Shown: positions 41,817 through 51,975, numbered from the stretch's first letter. The stretch: 61,366 nt of DNA from Betaproteobacteria bacterium RIFCSPLOWO2_12_FULL_68_20 (GCA_001770655.1 MERQ01000053.1:632-61997), one strand, 5' to 3'. Numbers and translations: made by a program. The notes: generated from the letters alone by a model not told the origin.

Positions 41817-43121
41817 CTACCTGCGCAAGAGCGTCAGCGTGCACCGGCGCGCGCCGAGTCGGCCGCTGCCCAAGAAGCGCTCGCCCTCGAGTTTGGTGTC
41901 GAAGTTGGCCGTGTAAGGGCGTCCGTAGCTTTCCTTCCATGAGGAGAAGCCCGAGCCGAACAGCTGCAGCCTGCCGTCCGGCTGCGGAGCGCCGCGCAAG
42001 CTGAACGAGCCCGGCTGCCCGCGCTCGCGGAACTGCAGCTCGAACAGATCGCCGGTGACCGAGAACGGAACGGGGAAATTCGCCGCCGGCCGGTCCTGGA
42101 CCGGCTGGCAGTCGAATACCGCCGTCCAGGACCCCACGTAGCGCCCGGCGGGGGCCGGGGCCGGCGCGGTCGCCGCGACTTGTGCTTCGCGTTTTGCCTT
42201 TTCGGCCGCCGCGAGCTGCTCTTCGAGCTTGCGCCTGGCCGCCTCCGTTTCAGCGCGCGCGCGCGCGAGCTCCGCCTGCGCCCGCGCGCGTGTCTCCGCG
42301 GCGCGCTGCTCCTCCAGCGCGCGTTTCGACTCCGCCGCTGCGGCGCCCTCGGCCTCGGCGCGCCGTTTCGCCTCTTCGGCCTCGACACGCGCCCTGGCGA
42401 GCTGGGCCTCGGCCTTCGCGCGCTCGTCAACGACCGGCGCGGGAGCGACCGCGGGCGCGGCGGGCCGCTGCGCCGGGATCAGGCCCAGGTACCAGGAAGC
42501 CGCGGCGGCGAGCGCGATCGCGCCCAGCAGCATGCCGACCCACATGGTCGCCGGAACGCCTTTGCGGCCGGGGCGCGCCGGCGCGACACGCCGCCCCTCG
42601 CGCTCGATGCGATACGCGTGGATCGGCCGGTCGATGTTCTTCAGCGACTGGTTCCCGAGATCGGCGAAGCCGAGATCGAGCTTGCCCGCGATCTGGTCGT
42701 AGACGCTCGAGGAGAGGTAGATGTTGCCGGGCTCGGCGATGCTCTGCAGGCGCGCCGCGACGTTCACGCCGTCGCCGAGCAGGTCCTCGCCCTTGATCAT
42801 GACGTCGCCGAGGTTGACGCCGATGCGGAACTGCATGCGCCGGGCCTCGGGCAGGCTGTCGTTGCGCGTCTTCAGCGCGTCCTGGATCTCGACCGCGCAG
42901 CGCACCGCCTGCGTCGGGCTGGCGAACTCGGCGAGCACGCTGTCGCCGGCCGTGTTGACGATGCGCCCCTCGTGGAACTCGATGATGCCGTCGATCACCG
43001 CGCGGTGCGCCGACAGGATCTTCATCGTGCCTTCCTCGTCGGCGGCCATCATGCGGCTGTAGCCGACCGCGTCGGCGGCGAGTATTGCGGCGAGCTTGCG
43101 TTTGACGGGGGCGGGTGTCAC
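41817..43121 (-). CDS. Class III adenylate/guanylate cyclase with membrane anchor and coiled coil
   Basis: A 434-residue protein. Residues 9-170 form a class III cyclase domain with metal aspartates Asp17 and Asp60 and the transition-state pair Asn120-Arg124 (GVNVAARL). Where adenylate cyclases often have a lysine, in G-R-I-V-K-T, this one has Asn56, so the purine specificity is uncertain. A membrane segment follows (about 192-215). An Ala/Glu/Arg-rich coiled coil (about 230-320) leads to a C-terminal beta-rich domain of about 100 residues ending in a short cysteine motif (GARRCTLTL). The start is GTG. The order places the cyclase in the cytoplasm and the coiled coil in the periplasm. Confidence 0.82.
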   Translation of the reverse strand: MTPAPVKRKLAAILAADAVGYSRMMAADEEGTMKILSAHRAVIDGIIEFHEGRIVNTAGDSVLAEFASPTQAVRCAVEIQDALKTRNDSLPEARRMQFRIGVNLGDVMIKGEDLLGDGVNVAARLQSIAEPGNIYLSSSVYDQIAGKLDLGFADLGNQSLKNIDRPIHAYRIEREGRRVAPARPGRKGVPATMWVGMLLGAIALAAAASWYLGLIPAQRPAAPAVAPAPVVDERAKAEAQLARARVEAEEAKRRAEAEGAAAAESKRALEEQRAAETRARAQAELARARAETEAARRKLEEQLAAAEKAKREAQVAATAPAPAPAGRYVGSWTAVFDCQPVQDRPAANFPVPFSVTGDLFELQFRERGQPGSFSLRGAPQPDGRLQLFGSGFSSWKESYGRPYTANFDTKLEGERFLGSGRLGARRCTLTLLRR

Positions 43122-43167
43122 GGCGCGTCAAGTATGCATGAGCGCGCGCGGCGGCCCTTGAGCCACG

Positions 43168-45711
43168 TCAAGGCCGATCCGGGGGCTTCAAGACCGCGCC
43201 CCACAACTCCCTCACCGCCTGCGCGGGCGCTGACACTTTCTCCGGCGGCACCCGCGCGTACTGCGCCCCGTTCAGCCGCAGCGCATGCTGCAGCCGCCTG
43301 AACTCGCGGTACGCATCCGCGCACCGCCCGGCCAGCTCCACCGGAATCAGCCCGAGCTCCCCCGCCATCTTCAGCAGCGCGATGTTCCCCAGATTCCCCG
43401 TCAGCGTCGGATGCCGGTGCGCGTACGCGAGCACCAGGAACTGCACCGCGAACTCGACGTCCACCATCCCGCCCGGGTCGTGCTTCAGGTCGAACAGCCC
43501 CGAGCGGTTCGGATGCGCGGCGTGCAGCTTCTCGCGCATCGCGAGCACGTCCTTTTTCAGCGCCGCCGCATCGCGCGGACGGCGCAGGATGCGCTCGCGG
43601 ATGGCCTCGAACGCCGCCCCGATCGCGCGATCGCCCGCGCAAAAGCGCGCGCGCGTCAGCGCCTGGTGCTCCCAGGTCCAGGCGTCCTTTTCCTGGTAGC
43701 GCTCGAACGCCTCGAGCGCGGAGACGAGCAGGCCCGAAGCGCCGCTCGGGCGCAGCTGCAGGTCGGTCTCGAACAGCACCCCCGACTCGGTGCGCGTGGT
43801 GAGCCAGTTGTTGAAGCGCTGCGCGAGCCGCGCGTAGGTCTCCGGCGCGCGCTGGTCCGGGTCGTCGTAGAGAAAGATGACGTCGAGGTCCGAAGCGTAG
43901 CCGAGCTCCTTGCCCCCGAGCTTTCCGTATGCGACGACCGCGAAACGGGCCGGACCCTCGCGGTGCCTGCCGCGCAGCCCCGCCCAGGCGAGCTCGAGCG
44001 CCGCGTCGAGCGTGAGATCGGCAAGCAGCGAGAGGTGATCGGCAAGCCGCTCGACGCTGAGCAGGCCGGCCAGGTCCTGCGCCAGCAGCCGGAACTGCTG
44101 CGCCTGGTGCATCTCGCGCAGCACGTTCATCTGCCGCTCTGCGTCGCCTGCCTGCGCGGCGAGGCTCGCGCGCAGCGAGCGCGCGAACGCGTCCCAGTCT
44201 GGCGGCGCGTAGAGCATGCGGTCATCCAGCAGCTCGTCGAGGAGCAGCGGATGGCGCGTGACGAACGCGGCCGCCCAGCTCGAGGCCGCGATCATCGTCA
44301 CCACGCGCTCGAGCGCCTGCGGATACTCGGTGAGGAGCGCGAGGTAAGCGGCGCGGCTCGCGATCGCCTCGACCAGGTCGAGCCCGCGCGCCAGCGTGGT
44401 CTCGAAATCGCCGCTGGCGCGCGCCGCGCGGGCCAGCGCCGGCACCAGCGCATCCAGTCGCGTGCGCGAGTCGTCGGACAGCGCCGCGTAGCGCTGGCTC
44501 GCGCGCAGCGCCGCGAGCCGCGGATGCTCGGGCCAGGGCTCGAAGCGCTGCTTCGGCTCGGGCCCGGCGAACGTGTCCTGGAAATGGCGCGTGACCGCGC
44601 GGCGGTGCCGCTCGAGCTGCGCGTGAAAGGCGTCCCAGGACGCGAATCCCGCCATGCGCGCGAGGCGCGCGCGGTCCTCGGCGTCTTCGGGCAGATCGTG
44701 GCGCTGCGCGTCGTCGAGGTACTGCAGCCGGTGCTCGACGTTCCTGAGGAACACGTAGGCGTCCGACAGCTCTCGCGCGGCGTCGGCAGGCAGCATGCGG
44801 CGCGCGGCGAGCTTGTCGAGCGCCTCGAGCGTCGGGCGCACCGCCAGCTCGGGCTCGCGCCCGCCGCGGACCAGCTGCAGCGCCTGCGCGACGAACTCGA
44901 TCTCGCGGATGCCGCCCGGTCCGAGCTTGACGTTGTGCGCCAGCTCGCGCCGCGCCACGTCGCGGCGCACCTCGGCGTGCAGCCTGCGCATCGCCGCGAG
45001 CGTGGCGAAATCGAGATACTTGCGGAACACGAACGGGCGCACCAGGCGCATCAACTCGTCGTGGTCCGCGCCCGTCAGCGGACGCGCCTTCAGCCAGGCG
45101 TAGCGCTCCCACTCGCGCCCCTGCGCGACGAAGTAGTGCTCGAGCGAATCGAAGCTCGAAACGAGCGGCCCCGATTCCCCGTAGGGCCGCAGCCGCATGT
45201 CGACGCGAAAGGCGAGGCCCTCCTCGGTGACTTCGGAGAGGAGCTGGATGAGCTTTCTCCCGACGCGCTCGATCCGCTCGTGGTCCTCGATGCCGGCGGC
45301 GACGAACACCAGGTCCACGTCGGACGAGACGTTCAGCTCGCGCCCGCCGAGCTTGCCCATGCCGACGACGATGAATCCGTGCGCCGGCGCGCCGAGCCGC
45401 TGCACGGCCCAGCCGAGCGCCACGGAAATTTCCAGCTCGGCGAGGTCGCTCATCGTGGCGCACACCTCGGCGAGGTCGGCGCGGCCCGACAGGTCGCGCG
45501 CCATCACGCGCAGCAGGACCCGTTGCCTCAGCCGGCGCAAGCGGCGCTTGAGCGCCTGTTCGTCGTCGCCCGGGGCGCCTTCGAGCGCGGCGGCGATCGC
45601 CGCGCGCGCGAACGGCGCCGGATCGGCGAGCTCCGCGACGAGCTCGGGACGCGCCGCGAGCACCTGCCCGGCGTAGCGCGAAGGGGCGATTTTCCGAGTC
45701 GGATCGGGCAT
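43168..45711 (-). CDS. glnE: Glutamine synthetase adenylyltransferase / adenylyl-removing enzyme
   Basis: GlnE adds AMP to glutamine synthetase or removes it, under PII control. The 847-residue protein has two nucleotidyltransferase domains: an N-terminal adenylyl-removing one (GMGKLGGRELNVSSDVDLVFV, about 118-138) and a C-terminal adenylylating one (GKLGGKELGYASDLDVIFLYDD, near 600). Between and after them lie helical GlnD-like linkers. It is about 100 residues shorter than E. coli GlnE, as in many betaproteobacteria. It is divergent from yhdP across about 130 bases. Confidence 0.94.
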   Translation of the reverse strand: MPDPTRKIAPSRYAGQVLAARPELVAELADPAPFARAAIAAALEGAPGDDEQALKRRLRRLRQRVLLRVMARDLSGRADLAEVCATMSDLAELEISVALGWAVQRLGAPAHGFIVVGMGKLGGRELNVSSDVDLVFVAAGIEDHERIERVGRKLIQLLSEVTEEGLAFRVDMRLRPYGESGPLVSSFDSLEHYFVAQGREWERYAWLKARPLTGADHDELMRLVRPFVFRKYLDFATLAAMRRLHAEVRRDVARRELAHNVKLGPGGIREIEFVAQALQLVRGGREPELAVRPTLEALDKLAARRMLPADAARELSDAYVFLRNVEHRLQYLDDAQRHDLPEDAEDRARLARMAGFASWDAFHAQLERHRRAVTRHFQDTFAGPEPKQRFEPWPEHPRLAALRASQRYAALSDDSRTRLDALVPALARAARASGDFETTLARGLDLVEAIASRAAYLALLTEYPQALERVVTMIAASSWAAAFVTRHPLLLDELLDDRMLYAPPDWDAFARSLRASLAAQAGDAERQMNVLREMHQAQQFRLLAQDLAGLLSVERLADHLSLLADLTLDAALELAWAGLRGRHREGPARFAVVAYGKLGGKELGYASDLDVIFLYDDPDQRAPETYARLAQRFNNWLTTRTESGVLFETDLQLRPSGASGLLVSALEAFERYQEKDAWTWEHQALTRARFCAGDRAIGAAFEAIRERILRRPRDAAALKKDVLAMREKLHAAHPNRSGLFDLKHDPGGMVDVEFAVQFLVLAYAHRHPTLTGNLGNIALLKMAGELGLIPVELAGRCADAYREFRRLQHALRLNGAQYARVPPEKVSAPAQAVRELWGAVLKPPDRP

Positions 45712-45718
45712 TTACGGT

Positions 45719-45724
45719 TAGAAT
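45719..45724 (+). promoter_or_regulatory. -10 element for the yhdP-nitrilase-tldD unit
   Basis: TAGAAT (45719-45724) lies 8 bases from the divergent glnE start. With the yhdP start at 45842 the leader would be about 110 bases; with the GTG at 45782 it would be about 50. No further feature was recognised in the 45712-45841 gap. Confidence 0.4.
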
Positions 45725-45841
45725 GATGCTTGGCGCTGCGCACGCGCAAAGGATTCGCGCGCCGTCGTAACCAAAAACCGCGTGCCGAGCGTTGCTCCCA
45801 TCGAGAACAGTTCACAGCATACCGGGTCAACGCATAGGCCG

Positions 45842-48800
45842 ATGCCGACCCACTTCGTCTCCGCAGACCTCGAGCGCCGCCTGGGGCGCCTCGCCGCGCG
45901 CGCTGCGCCGTGGCTGCGCGCGCTCGAGGTCGCCGCATGGGCCGGGTTCTTCGTCTTCGCGGCGCTGGTGCTCGCGCTGCGTTTCTGGCTGCTGCCGAAC
46001 GTCGAGCGCTACCGCGAGGACATCGTGGCGGCGATCTCGCGCTCGATCGGCCAGCCGGTGAGAATCGGCGCCATCGAGGCCGGCTGGCTCGGCCTGCGGC
46101 CGAAGCTCAGCCTCTCGGACGTGCGCGTCTACGACGCCGAGGGGCGCGAGGCGCTCGCGCTGCCCTCGGTCGAGAACGTGATCGCCTGGCGCTCGCTGCT
46201 CACCCTCGACCTGCGCCTGCACTCGCTCGCGATCGATGGCCCGAAGCTCGCCGTGCGCCGCGACAGCTCGGGCGGATTGCATGTCGCGGGCATGAAGCTC
46301 TCCGACGAGGCGGGCGAGGCCCGGTTCACCGACTGGGTCCTCGGCCAGACCGAGATCGTGATCCGGGGCGCCGAGATCGAATGGCGCGACGAGAAGCGCG
46401 GCGCGCCGCCGCTCGCGCTCTCGGGGCTCGAGTTCAGGCTGCGCAATGACGGCGACCGGCACTCGTTCGGGCTGACGGCGCGCCCGCCCGCGGCGCTCGG
46501 CTCGACGCTCGAGCTGCGCGCCGTGCTCGACGGCCGCAGCGTCACCGACATCGCGAAATGGAACGGCCGCGTCTTCGCGGAGCTCGGCTATACCGATCTC
46601 GCCGGCTGGCGCCAGTGGATCGACTATCCGGTGGACGTGCGGCGCGGCCAGGGCGCGCTGCGCGCCTGGGCGACGCTCGGCGACGGCATGCTCACGCAGG
46701 CCACCGCCGACGTCGAGCTGGCGCGGGTGAGCGCGCGCCTCGGCAAGGACCTCCCGGTGCTCGAGCTCGCGTCGGTGCGCGGGCGCATCCAGGAGCGGCT
46801 GACGCGCTCCGGCTACGAGCTCGCCGGTCGCGGCTTCGCGCTCGCCGCCGAAGGCGCGCCGCCCATGGATCCTGCGAACTTCCGCGTCAGCTGGCAGCCG
46901 GGCGCCCCGGAGCGCGGATCGGTGATCGCAAACGTGATCGAGCTCGAGCCGCTCGCCCGGCTGAGCGAATTCCTGCCGCTGCCGCCCGAGCTGAGGAAGC
47001 TGCTCGCCGAGCTCCAGCCGCGCGGCAGCCTCCTCGACGCGAGGCTGGACTGGAGCGGGCCGCTCGCCGAACCGGCGCGCTACACGGCGCGCGCGCGCTT
47101 TTCCGAGCTGGCGATGAACGCCTGGCGCAATGTGCCGGGGTTCGCCGGCCTCTCGGGAAGCGTCGAGGCGAGCGCCGACAGGGGTACCGTCTATCTCGCC
47201 GCGCGCGACGCCGAAGTGGACCTGCCGAAGGTCTTCCCCGAGCCGCGCATCAGGCTCGAGTCGCTGAGCGGCCAGGTCGACTGGGAGCGCTCCGGCAAGG
47301 CGCTGAGCGTGCGCCTCGCCTCGATCGGCTTCGCCAACGAGCACCTCGCCGGCAGCGCGTACGGCACCTATGCCTACGCGGAGAACGGGCCGGGCGCGAT
47401 CGACCTCTCGGCGCAGCTCTCGCGTGCCGACGGCAGGCACGTCGCCAAATACCTGCCGTCTTCGTCCATCTTGGGACCGGAAACGCGCGCCTGGCTGGCG
47501 AGCTCGGTTCTCGCCGGGCAGGCGAGCGACGCGCGCCTGCGGCTGCGCGGCGACCTGCGCGACTTCCCCTTCGTCGACCCGGCGAAGGGTCAGTTCACCG
47601 TGTCGGCACGGGTGACAGGCGGCGTGCTCGATTACGCGAACGGCTGGCCGCGCATCGACGACATCGACGCGGAGCTTCTGTTCGACCGCAATCGGATGGA
47701 GATCGCCGGCCGCAGCGGGGCGATCCTCGGCGCGAAGCTCGCCAGCGTGCGGGCGAGCATTCCCGACCTGCTTGCGCCGGTCACCATCCTCACGATCACG
47801 GGCCAGGCGGAGGGGCCGAGCGGCGATTTCCTGAAGTACATCCGGGAGAGCCCGGTGCGCCAGGCGACCGCGGGAATCACCGACGCCATGAGCGCCGAGG
47901 GCCGCGGCAGGCTGCGCCTCAGGCTCGACCTGCCGCTGGAGGAGCTGCACAAGACCAGGGCGGCGGGCGATTTCCAGTTCTCCAACAACACCGTCACCGT
48001 GAATCCGCAACTGCCGCCGGTGGAGCGCGCCTCGGGAAAGCTCAGCTTCACCGAAGGGTCGTTTTCGCTGCAGGAGGCGCGCGGGCGCATGTTCGGCGGC
48101 CCGGTGACGATCAGCGGCGGATCGAAGGCGGGCTCGGCGATCGAAGTCGTCGCGAGCGGCGAGGCCACGGCGGCGGGCGTGCAGCAAGTGCTCGAGCATC
48201 CCTGGCAGCGGCAGATCTCCGGCTCGGCGCCTTACGTCGCCACTCTCGGCGTGCGCGGCGGCCGCGCGCAGATCACGGTCGAGTCGTCGCTGCGGGGGCT
48301 GGCGAGCACGTTGCCGCCTCCGCTCGCCAAGGCGGCGAGCGACGCGCTGCCGCTCAGGATCGACGTGCTGCCGGCCGAGAGCGGAAAGCGCGATCGGGTC
48401 TCGGTGACGCTGGGCAGGATCGCCGCCGCCGAATTCCTGCGCCAGCTCGACGGCGAGGCGATGGTCACGCAGCGCGCCGCGCTCTGGCTTTCGCCGCAGC
48501 CCGGGGAATCGGTGCGCGTTCCCGAGCGCCCCGGCACGCTCGTGTACGGCGCGCTCGCCTCGCTCGACCTCGATCGCTGGCTGCCGCTCGTTTCGGGCGA
48601 GGGCGGCGCGCCCGGCGCGGCCTCGTTCGATCTCAGGGTCGGCACGCTCGACGCGTTCGGCAAGCGCATGCACGACGTGGCGCTGCGCGCCGGCACCGAC
48701 GGCGCGGGCTGGTCGGCGAGCGTCAAGGCCGAGGAGCTGGCGGGGGAGATCTCCTACCGCGGCGAGAAGGGCGGGCAGCTGATCGCGCGGCTGGAGCATT

Positions 48801-49714
48801 TCCGCATCCCGGATCCCTATCCGGGCGCGAAGGGCGCGGAAAGCGGCGAGGCGCGCGAATTTCCCTCGGTGGACCTGATCGCCGAGCGCTTCACCTTCCG
48901 CGGCAAGCCGCTCGGCCGCGTCGAGATCGTGGCGCAGCGTGCCGGTGCCGACTGGCGGATCGACCGGCTGGCGATGGTCAATCCGGACGCCGCGCTCCGC
49001 GGCAAGGGGCTGTGGCGCACCGGCGGCGCCTCGCTCACTTCGCTCGAGTTCGAGCTCGAGGCGGCCGACGCCGGCAAGTTCCTCGACCGCGTCGGCTACG
49101 CGGAGCTGGTGAAAGGCGGCAAGGCGAAGCTCTCGGGATCGCTCGCCTGGGCCGGCGACCCGGCGACGCTCGATATTGCGAGCCTGTCGGGCGACCTGCA
49201 GCTGCAGGCCGAGGACGGCCAGTTCGTGGAGATCGAGCCGGGGGTCGGGAAGCTGGTGTCGCTGATGAGCATGCAGATGCTGCCGCGGCGCATCACGCTC
49301 GACTTCCGCGACGTGTTCTCCAAGGGCTTCCAGTTCGACCGCGTCACCAGCTCGCTGCACGTGAAGCAGGGCGTCGCGAGCACCTCCGACTTCCGCATGC
49401 GCGGTCCCGCCGCGGAGGTGGAGATGTCGGGCGAGGCCGATCTCGCGCGCGAGACGCAGAAGCTGCGCGTGCGCGTCGTGCCGAGCATCGGCGACAGCGC
49501 GGCGACAGTGGTGGGGCTGGTGAATCCCATCGCAGGCTTCGCCACCATGCTCGCGCAGCGCGTGCTGAAGAACCCGCTCGGGCAGATCTTCGCGTTCGAG
49601 TATTCCGTGACGGGCACCTGGGCCGATCCCAAGGTGAAGAAGCTCGCCGGCCCGCCGCCGGTCCCCGAAGCGCCGGCGGACGGCAAGGCGCCGGCCGAGA
49701 AGCCCGCGCAATGA
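45842..49714 (+). CDS. yhdP: YhdP family AsmA-like envelope protein
   Basis: A very long (1290 residues) protein with one N-terminal membrane segment (about 25-50, FFVFAALVLALRFWLLP) and a large periplasmic part. YhdP belongs to the AsmA-like/TamB superfamily thought to form hydrophobic-groove bridges that carry phospholipids to the outer membrane. The DUF3971 region and the C-terminal AsmA-like part (FDRVTSSLHVKQGVASTSDFRMRGPAAEVEMSGEADL) are clear. The ATG at 45842 fits the family start; an in-frame GTG at 45782 would add 20 residues without a ribosome binding site. It overlaps the nitrilase gene by 4 bases. The glnE / yhdP-nit-tldD order is typical of betaproteobacteria. Confidence 0.9.
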   Translation: MPTHFVSADLERRLGRLAARAAPWLRALEVAAWAGFFVFAALVLALRFWLLPNVERYREDIVAAISRSIGQPVRIGAIEAGWLGLRPKLSLSDVRVYDAEGREALALPSVENVIAWRSLLTLDLRLHSLAIDGPKLAVRRDSSGGLHVAGMKLSDEAGEARFTDWVLGQTEIVIRGAEIEWRDEKRGAPPLALSGLEFRLRNDGDRHSFGLTARPPAALGSTLELRAVLDGRSVTDIAKWNGRVFAELGYTDLAGWRQWIDYPVDVRRGQGALRAWATLGDGMLTQATADVELARVSARLGKDLPVLELASVRGRIQERLTRSGYELAGRGFALAAEGAPPMDPANFRVSWQPGAPERGSVIANVIELEPLARLSEFLPLPPELRKLLAELQPRGSLLDARLDWSGPLAEPARYTARARFSELAMNAWRNVPGFAGLSGSVEASADRGTVYLAARDAEVDLPKVFPEPRIRLESLSGQVDWERSGKALSVRLASIGFANEHLAGSAYGTYAYAENGPGAIDLSAQLSRADGRHVAKYLPSSSILGPETRAWLASSVLAGQASDARLRLRGDLRDFPFVDPAKGQFTVSARVTGGVLDYANGWPRIDDIDAELLFDRNRMEIAGRSGAILGAKLASVRASIPDLLAPVTILTITGQAEGPSGDFLKYIRESPVRQATAGITDAMSAEGRGRLRLRLDLPLEELHKTRAAGDFQFSNNTVTVNPQLPPVERASGKLSFTEGSFSLQEARGRMFGGPVTISGGSKAGSAIEVVASGEATAAGVQQVLEHPWQRQISGSAPYVATLGVRGGRAQITVESSLRGLASTLPPPLAKAASDALPLRIDVLPAESGKRDRVSVTLGRIAAAEFLRQLDGEAMVTQRAALWLSPQPGESVRVPERPGTLVYGALASLDLDRWLPLVSGEGGAPGAASFDLRVGTLDAFGKRMHDVALRAGTDGAGWSASVKAEELAGEISYRGEKGGQLIARLEHFRIPDPYPGAKGAESGEAREFPSVDLIAERFTFRGKPLGRVEIVAQRAGADWRIDRLAMVNPDAALRGKGLWRTGGASLTSLEFELEAADAGKFLDRVGYAELVKGGKAKLSGSLAWAGDPATLDIASLSGDLQLQAEDGQFVEIEPGVGKLVSLMSMQMLPRRITLDFRDVFSKGFQFDRVTSSLHVKQGVASTSDFRMRGPAAEVEMSGEADLARETQKLRVRVVPSIGDSAATVVGLVNPIAGFATMLAQRVLKNPLGQIFAFEYSVTGTWADPKVKKLAGPPPVPEAPADGKAPAEKPAQ

Positions 49715-50520
49715 GCGCGGTACGCGTCGCGGCGCTGCAGATGGTTTCGGCGCCCGAGCTCGCGCCGAACCTGGAGACGGCCGCACGCCTGGTCGCGGCC
49801 GCTGCGGCAGCGGGCGCGCGCCTGGTCGCGCTGCCGGAGAACTTCTACCTCATCGGGCGCGCCGAAGGCGACAAGCTGCGCCTGCGCGAGCCCGACGGCG
49901 GCGCGGGGCCGATCCAGGGCTTTCTCGCTGAGTGCGCGCGGCGCCACCGCGTGTGGATCGTCGGCGGCACCGCGCCGATCGCCTGCGCCGATGCGTCGCG
50001 CATGCGCAGCGCCTGCCTGGTGTTCGACGACTCCGGCCGGCGCGTGGCGCGCTACGACAAGATGCACTTGTTCAGATTCAAGAGCGAAGCGGAAAGCTAT
50101 GACGAATCGCGCACGCTCGAGCCCGGCGAGCGCCCGGTCGCGCTGGAGAGCCCGTTCGGCCGCATGGCGCTCTCGATTTGCTACGATGTGCGCTTCCCCG
50201 AGCTGTACCGCGGCCTCGGCGATTTCGACCTCATGTTCGTCCCCTCGGCATTCACCGCCCCGACCGGCGCCGCGCACTGGGAAACGCTGCTGCGCGCCCG
50301 CGCGATCGAGAACCAGGCCTACGTGGTCGCGCCCGCGCAGGGCGGGCTGCACGCGAGCGGGCGGCGCACCTGGGGGCACAGCATGATCGTCGACCCCTGG
50401 GGCGCAGTGATCGCCAGCCGCGACGAGGGCGAGGGCGTGGTGCTCGCCGAGGTGGACCCCGCGCGGGTGCGCGAGGTGCGCGCCGAGCTGCCCGCGCTCG
50501 CCAACCGGAGGGCTCTCTAG
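49711..50520 (+). CDS. Nit1-type carbon-nitrogen hydrolase
   Basis: A 269-residue nitrilase-superfamily amidase. The catalytic triad is Glu43 (LPENFYLIG), Lys117 (RYDKMHLFRF) and Cys157 (SICYDVRFPELYR). The sequence is close to the Nit1/NitFhit branch, which hydrolyses deaminated glutathione formed by transaminases. It is therefore likely a metabolite-repair enzyme. The ATG overlaps the yhdP stop (ATGA), and tldD follows directly. Confidence 0.88.
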   Translation: MSAVRVAALQMVSAPELAPNLETAARLVAAAAAAGARLVALPENFYLIGRAEGDKLRLREPDGGAGPIQGFLAECARRHRVWIVGGTAPIACADASRMRSACLVFDDSGRRVARYDKMHLFRFKSEAESYDESRTLEPGERPVALESPFGRMALSICYDVRFPELYRGLGDFDLMFVPSAFTAPTGAAHWETLLRARAIENQAYVVAPAQGGLHASGRRTWGHSMIVDPWGAVIASRDEGEGVVLAEVDPARVREVRAELPALANRRAL

Positions 50521-51975
50521 ATGCTCGCCGCAGCCGCCCCGGAGCTCCTCGGCACGGCCGAACGGACGCTGCTCGCGCCATTCGACCTCGAGACGGGCAA
50601 GCTCGAGCGCGTATTCGGCGCGCTCGGCGCGCGGCGCATCGACTACGCCGACCTGTATTTCCAGTACACGCGCTCCGAGGGCTGGAGCCTGGAGGAGGGC
50701 ATCGTCAAGTCGGGGAGCTTCAACATCGAGCAGGGCGTGGGCGTGCGCGCGGTCTCGGGCGAGAAGACCGCCTTCGCCTATTCCGACGAGATCAGCTTCG
50801 CGGCGCTGGAGGATGCGGCGAGAGCGACTCGCGCCATCGCCGCCGCCGGCCAGTCGCGGCGCGCGAAGGCGCCCGCCAGAACGAAACTCCCCGTTCCGCT
50901 GTACCGCGCCCTGGACCCGCTCGGCTCGCTCGAATCGAGCGCGAAGGTGGCTCTGCTCGAGAAGCTCGACCGCGCCTGCCGCGCGCTCGATCCGCGCGTC
51001 AGCGAAGTCATGGGAAGCCTCGCCGGCGAGTACGAGGTGGTGCTCATCGTGCGCGCGGACGGGCTGGTCGCCGCGGACGTGCGGCCGCTGGTGCGGCTGT
51101 CGGTTCAGGTGATCGCCGAGCACCAGGGCCGGCGCGAGACCGGCGCCTCGGGCGGCGGCGGGCGCACCGACTACTCGCACTTCACCGACGCGGTGGTCGA
51201 GGAATACGCCCGCCAGGCGGTCTCGCAGGCGCTGCTCAATCTCGAGGCGCGGCCGGCGCCCGCCGGAACCATGACCGTGGTGCTCGGGCCCGGCTGGCCG
51301 GGGGTGCTGCTGCACGAGGCCATCGGACACGGGCTGGAGGGCGACTTCAACCGCAAGGGCAGCTCGGCGTTCGCCGGGCGGCTCGGGCAGCGAGTCGCCG
51401 TGCCCGGCGTCACGGTGGTGGACGACGGCACGCTCCCGGGGCGGCGCGGCTCGCTCACGGTGGACGACGAGGGCAATCCGACCCGCCGCACGGTGCTGAT
51501 CGAGGACGGCGTGCTGCGCGGCTACATGCAGGACAGCCTCAACGCGCGCCTGCTGAAGATGCCGCTCACGGGAAACGCCCGGCGCGAGTCGTTCGCGCAC
51601 GTGACGATGCCGAGGATGACCAACACCTACATGCTCGCCGGCGCGCACGACCCGAAGGAGATCATCGCGAGCGTGAAAAAGGGCCTGTACGCGGTCAACT
51701 TCGGCGGCGGGCAGGTGGACATCACCAACGGCAAGTTCGTGTTCTCGGCGGCGGAGGCATACCTGATCGAGAACGGCAAGGTCACGCACCCGGTGAAGGG
51801 CGCGATGCTCACGGGGAACGGACCCGACGCGCTTACGCGCGTGGCCATGATCGGCAACGACCTCGCACTCGATCCCGGCATCGGCACTTGCGGCAAGGAG
51901 GGACAGAGCGTACCGGTGGGAGTGGGGCAGCCGACGCTCAGGATCGACGGGCTCACCGTCGGGGGGACCGGTTGA
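50521..51975 (+). CDS. tldD: Metalloprotease TldD
   Basis: TldD with TldE forms a zinc protease that degrades unfolded peptides, processes microcin B17 and acts on CcdA. The 484-residue protein has the metal motif HEAIGHGLEGDF (HEXXXH) near residue 263 and the GCVDITNGKF-type block (GGGQVDITNGKFVFSAAEAY) near 405. The C-terminus has the GTCGKEGQSVPVGVGQPTLRI motif. It starts right after the nitrilase stop and its own stop overlaps the next TTG start. The partner gene pmbA/tldE is not in the window. Confidence 0.93.
   Translation: MLAAAAPELLGTAERTLLAPFDLETGKLERVFGALGARRIDYADLYFQYTRSEGWSLEEGIVKSGSFNIEQGVGVRAVSGEKTAFAYSDEISFAALEDAARATRAIAAAGQSRRAKAPARTKLPVPLYRALDPLGSLESSAKVALLEKLDRACRALDPRVSEVMGSLAGEYEVVLIVRADGLVAADVRPLVRLSVQVIAEHQGRRETGASGGGGRTDYSHFTDAVVEEYARQAVSQALLNLEARPAPAGTMTVVLGPGWPGVLLHEAIGHGLEGDFNRKGSSAFAGRLGQRVAVPGVTVVDDGTLPGRRGSLTVDDEGNPTRRTVLIEDGVLRGYMQDSLNARLLKMPLTGNARRESFAHVTMPRMTNTYMLAGAHDPKEIIASVKKGLYAVNFGGGQVDITNGKFVFSAAEAYLIENGKVTHPVKGAMLTGNGPDALTRVAMIGNDLALDPGIGTCGKEGQSVPVGVGQPTLRIDGLTVGGTG

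Noticed and set aside
45827-49786. A 1319-codon open frame on the minus strand opposite yhdP
   Set aside because: The plus strand encodes a convincing YhdP with a membrane anchor and conserved C-terminus. The antisense product is Arg/Ala/His rich with no domain, as expected from GC-rich codon bias.
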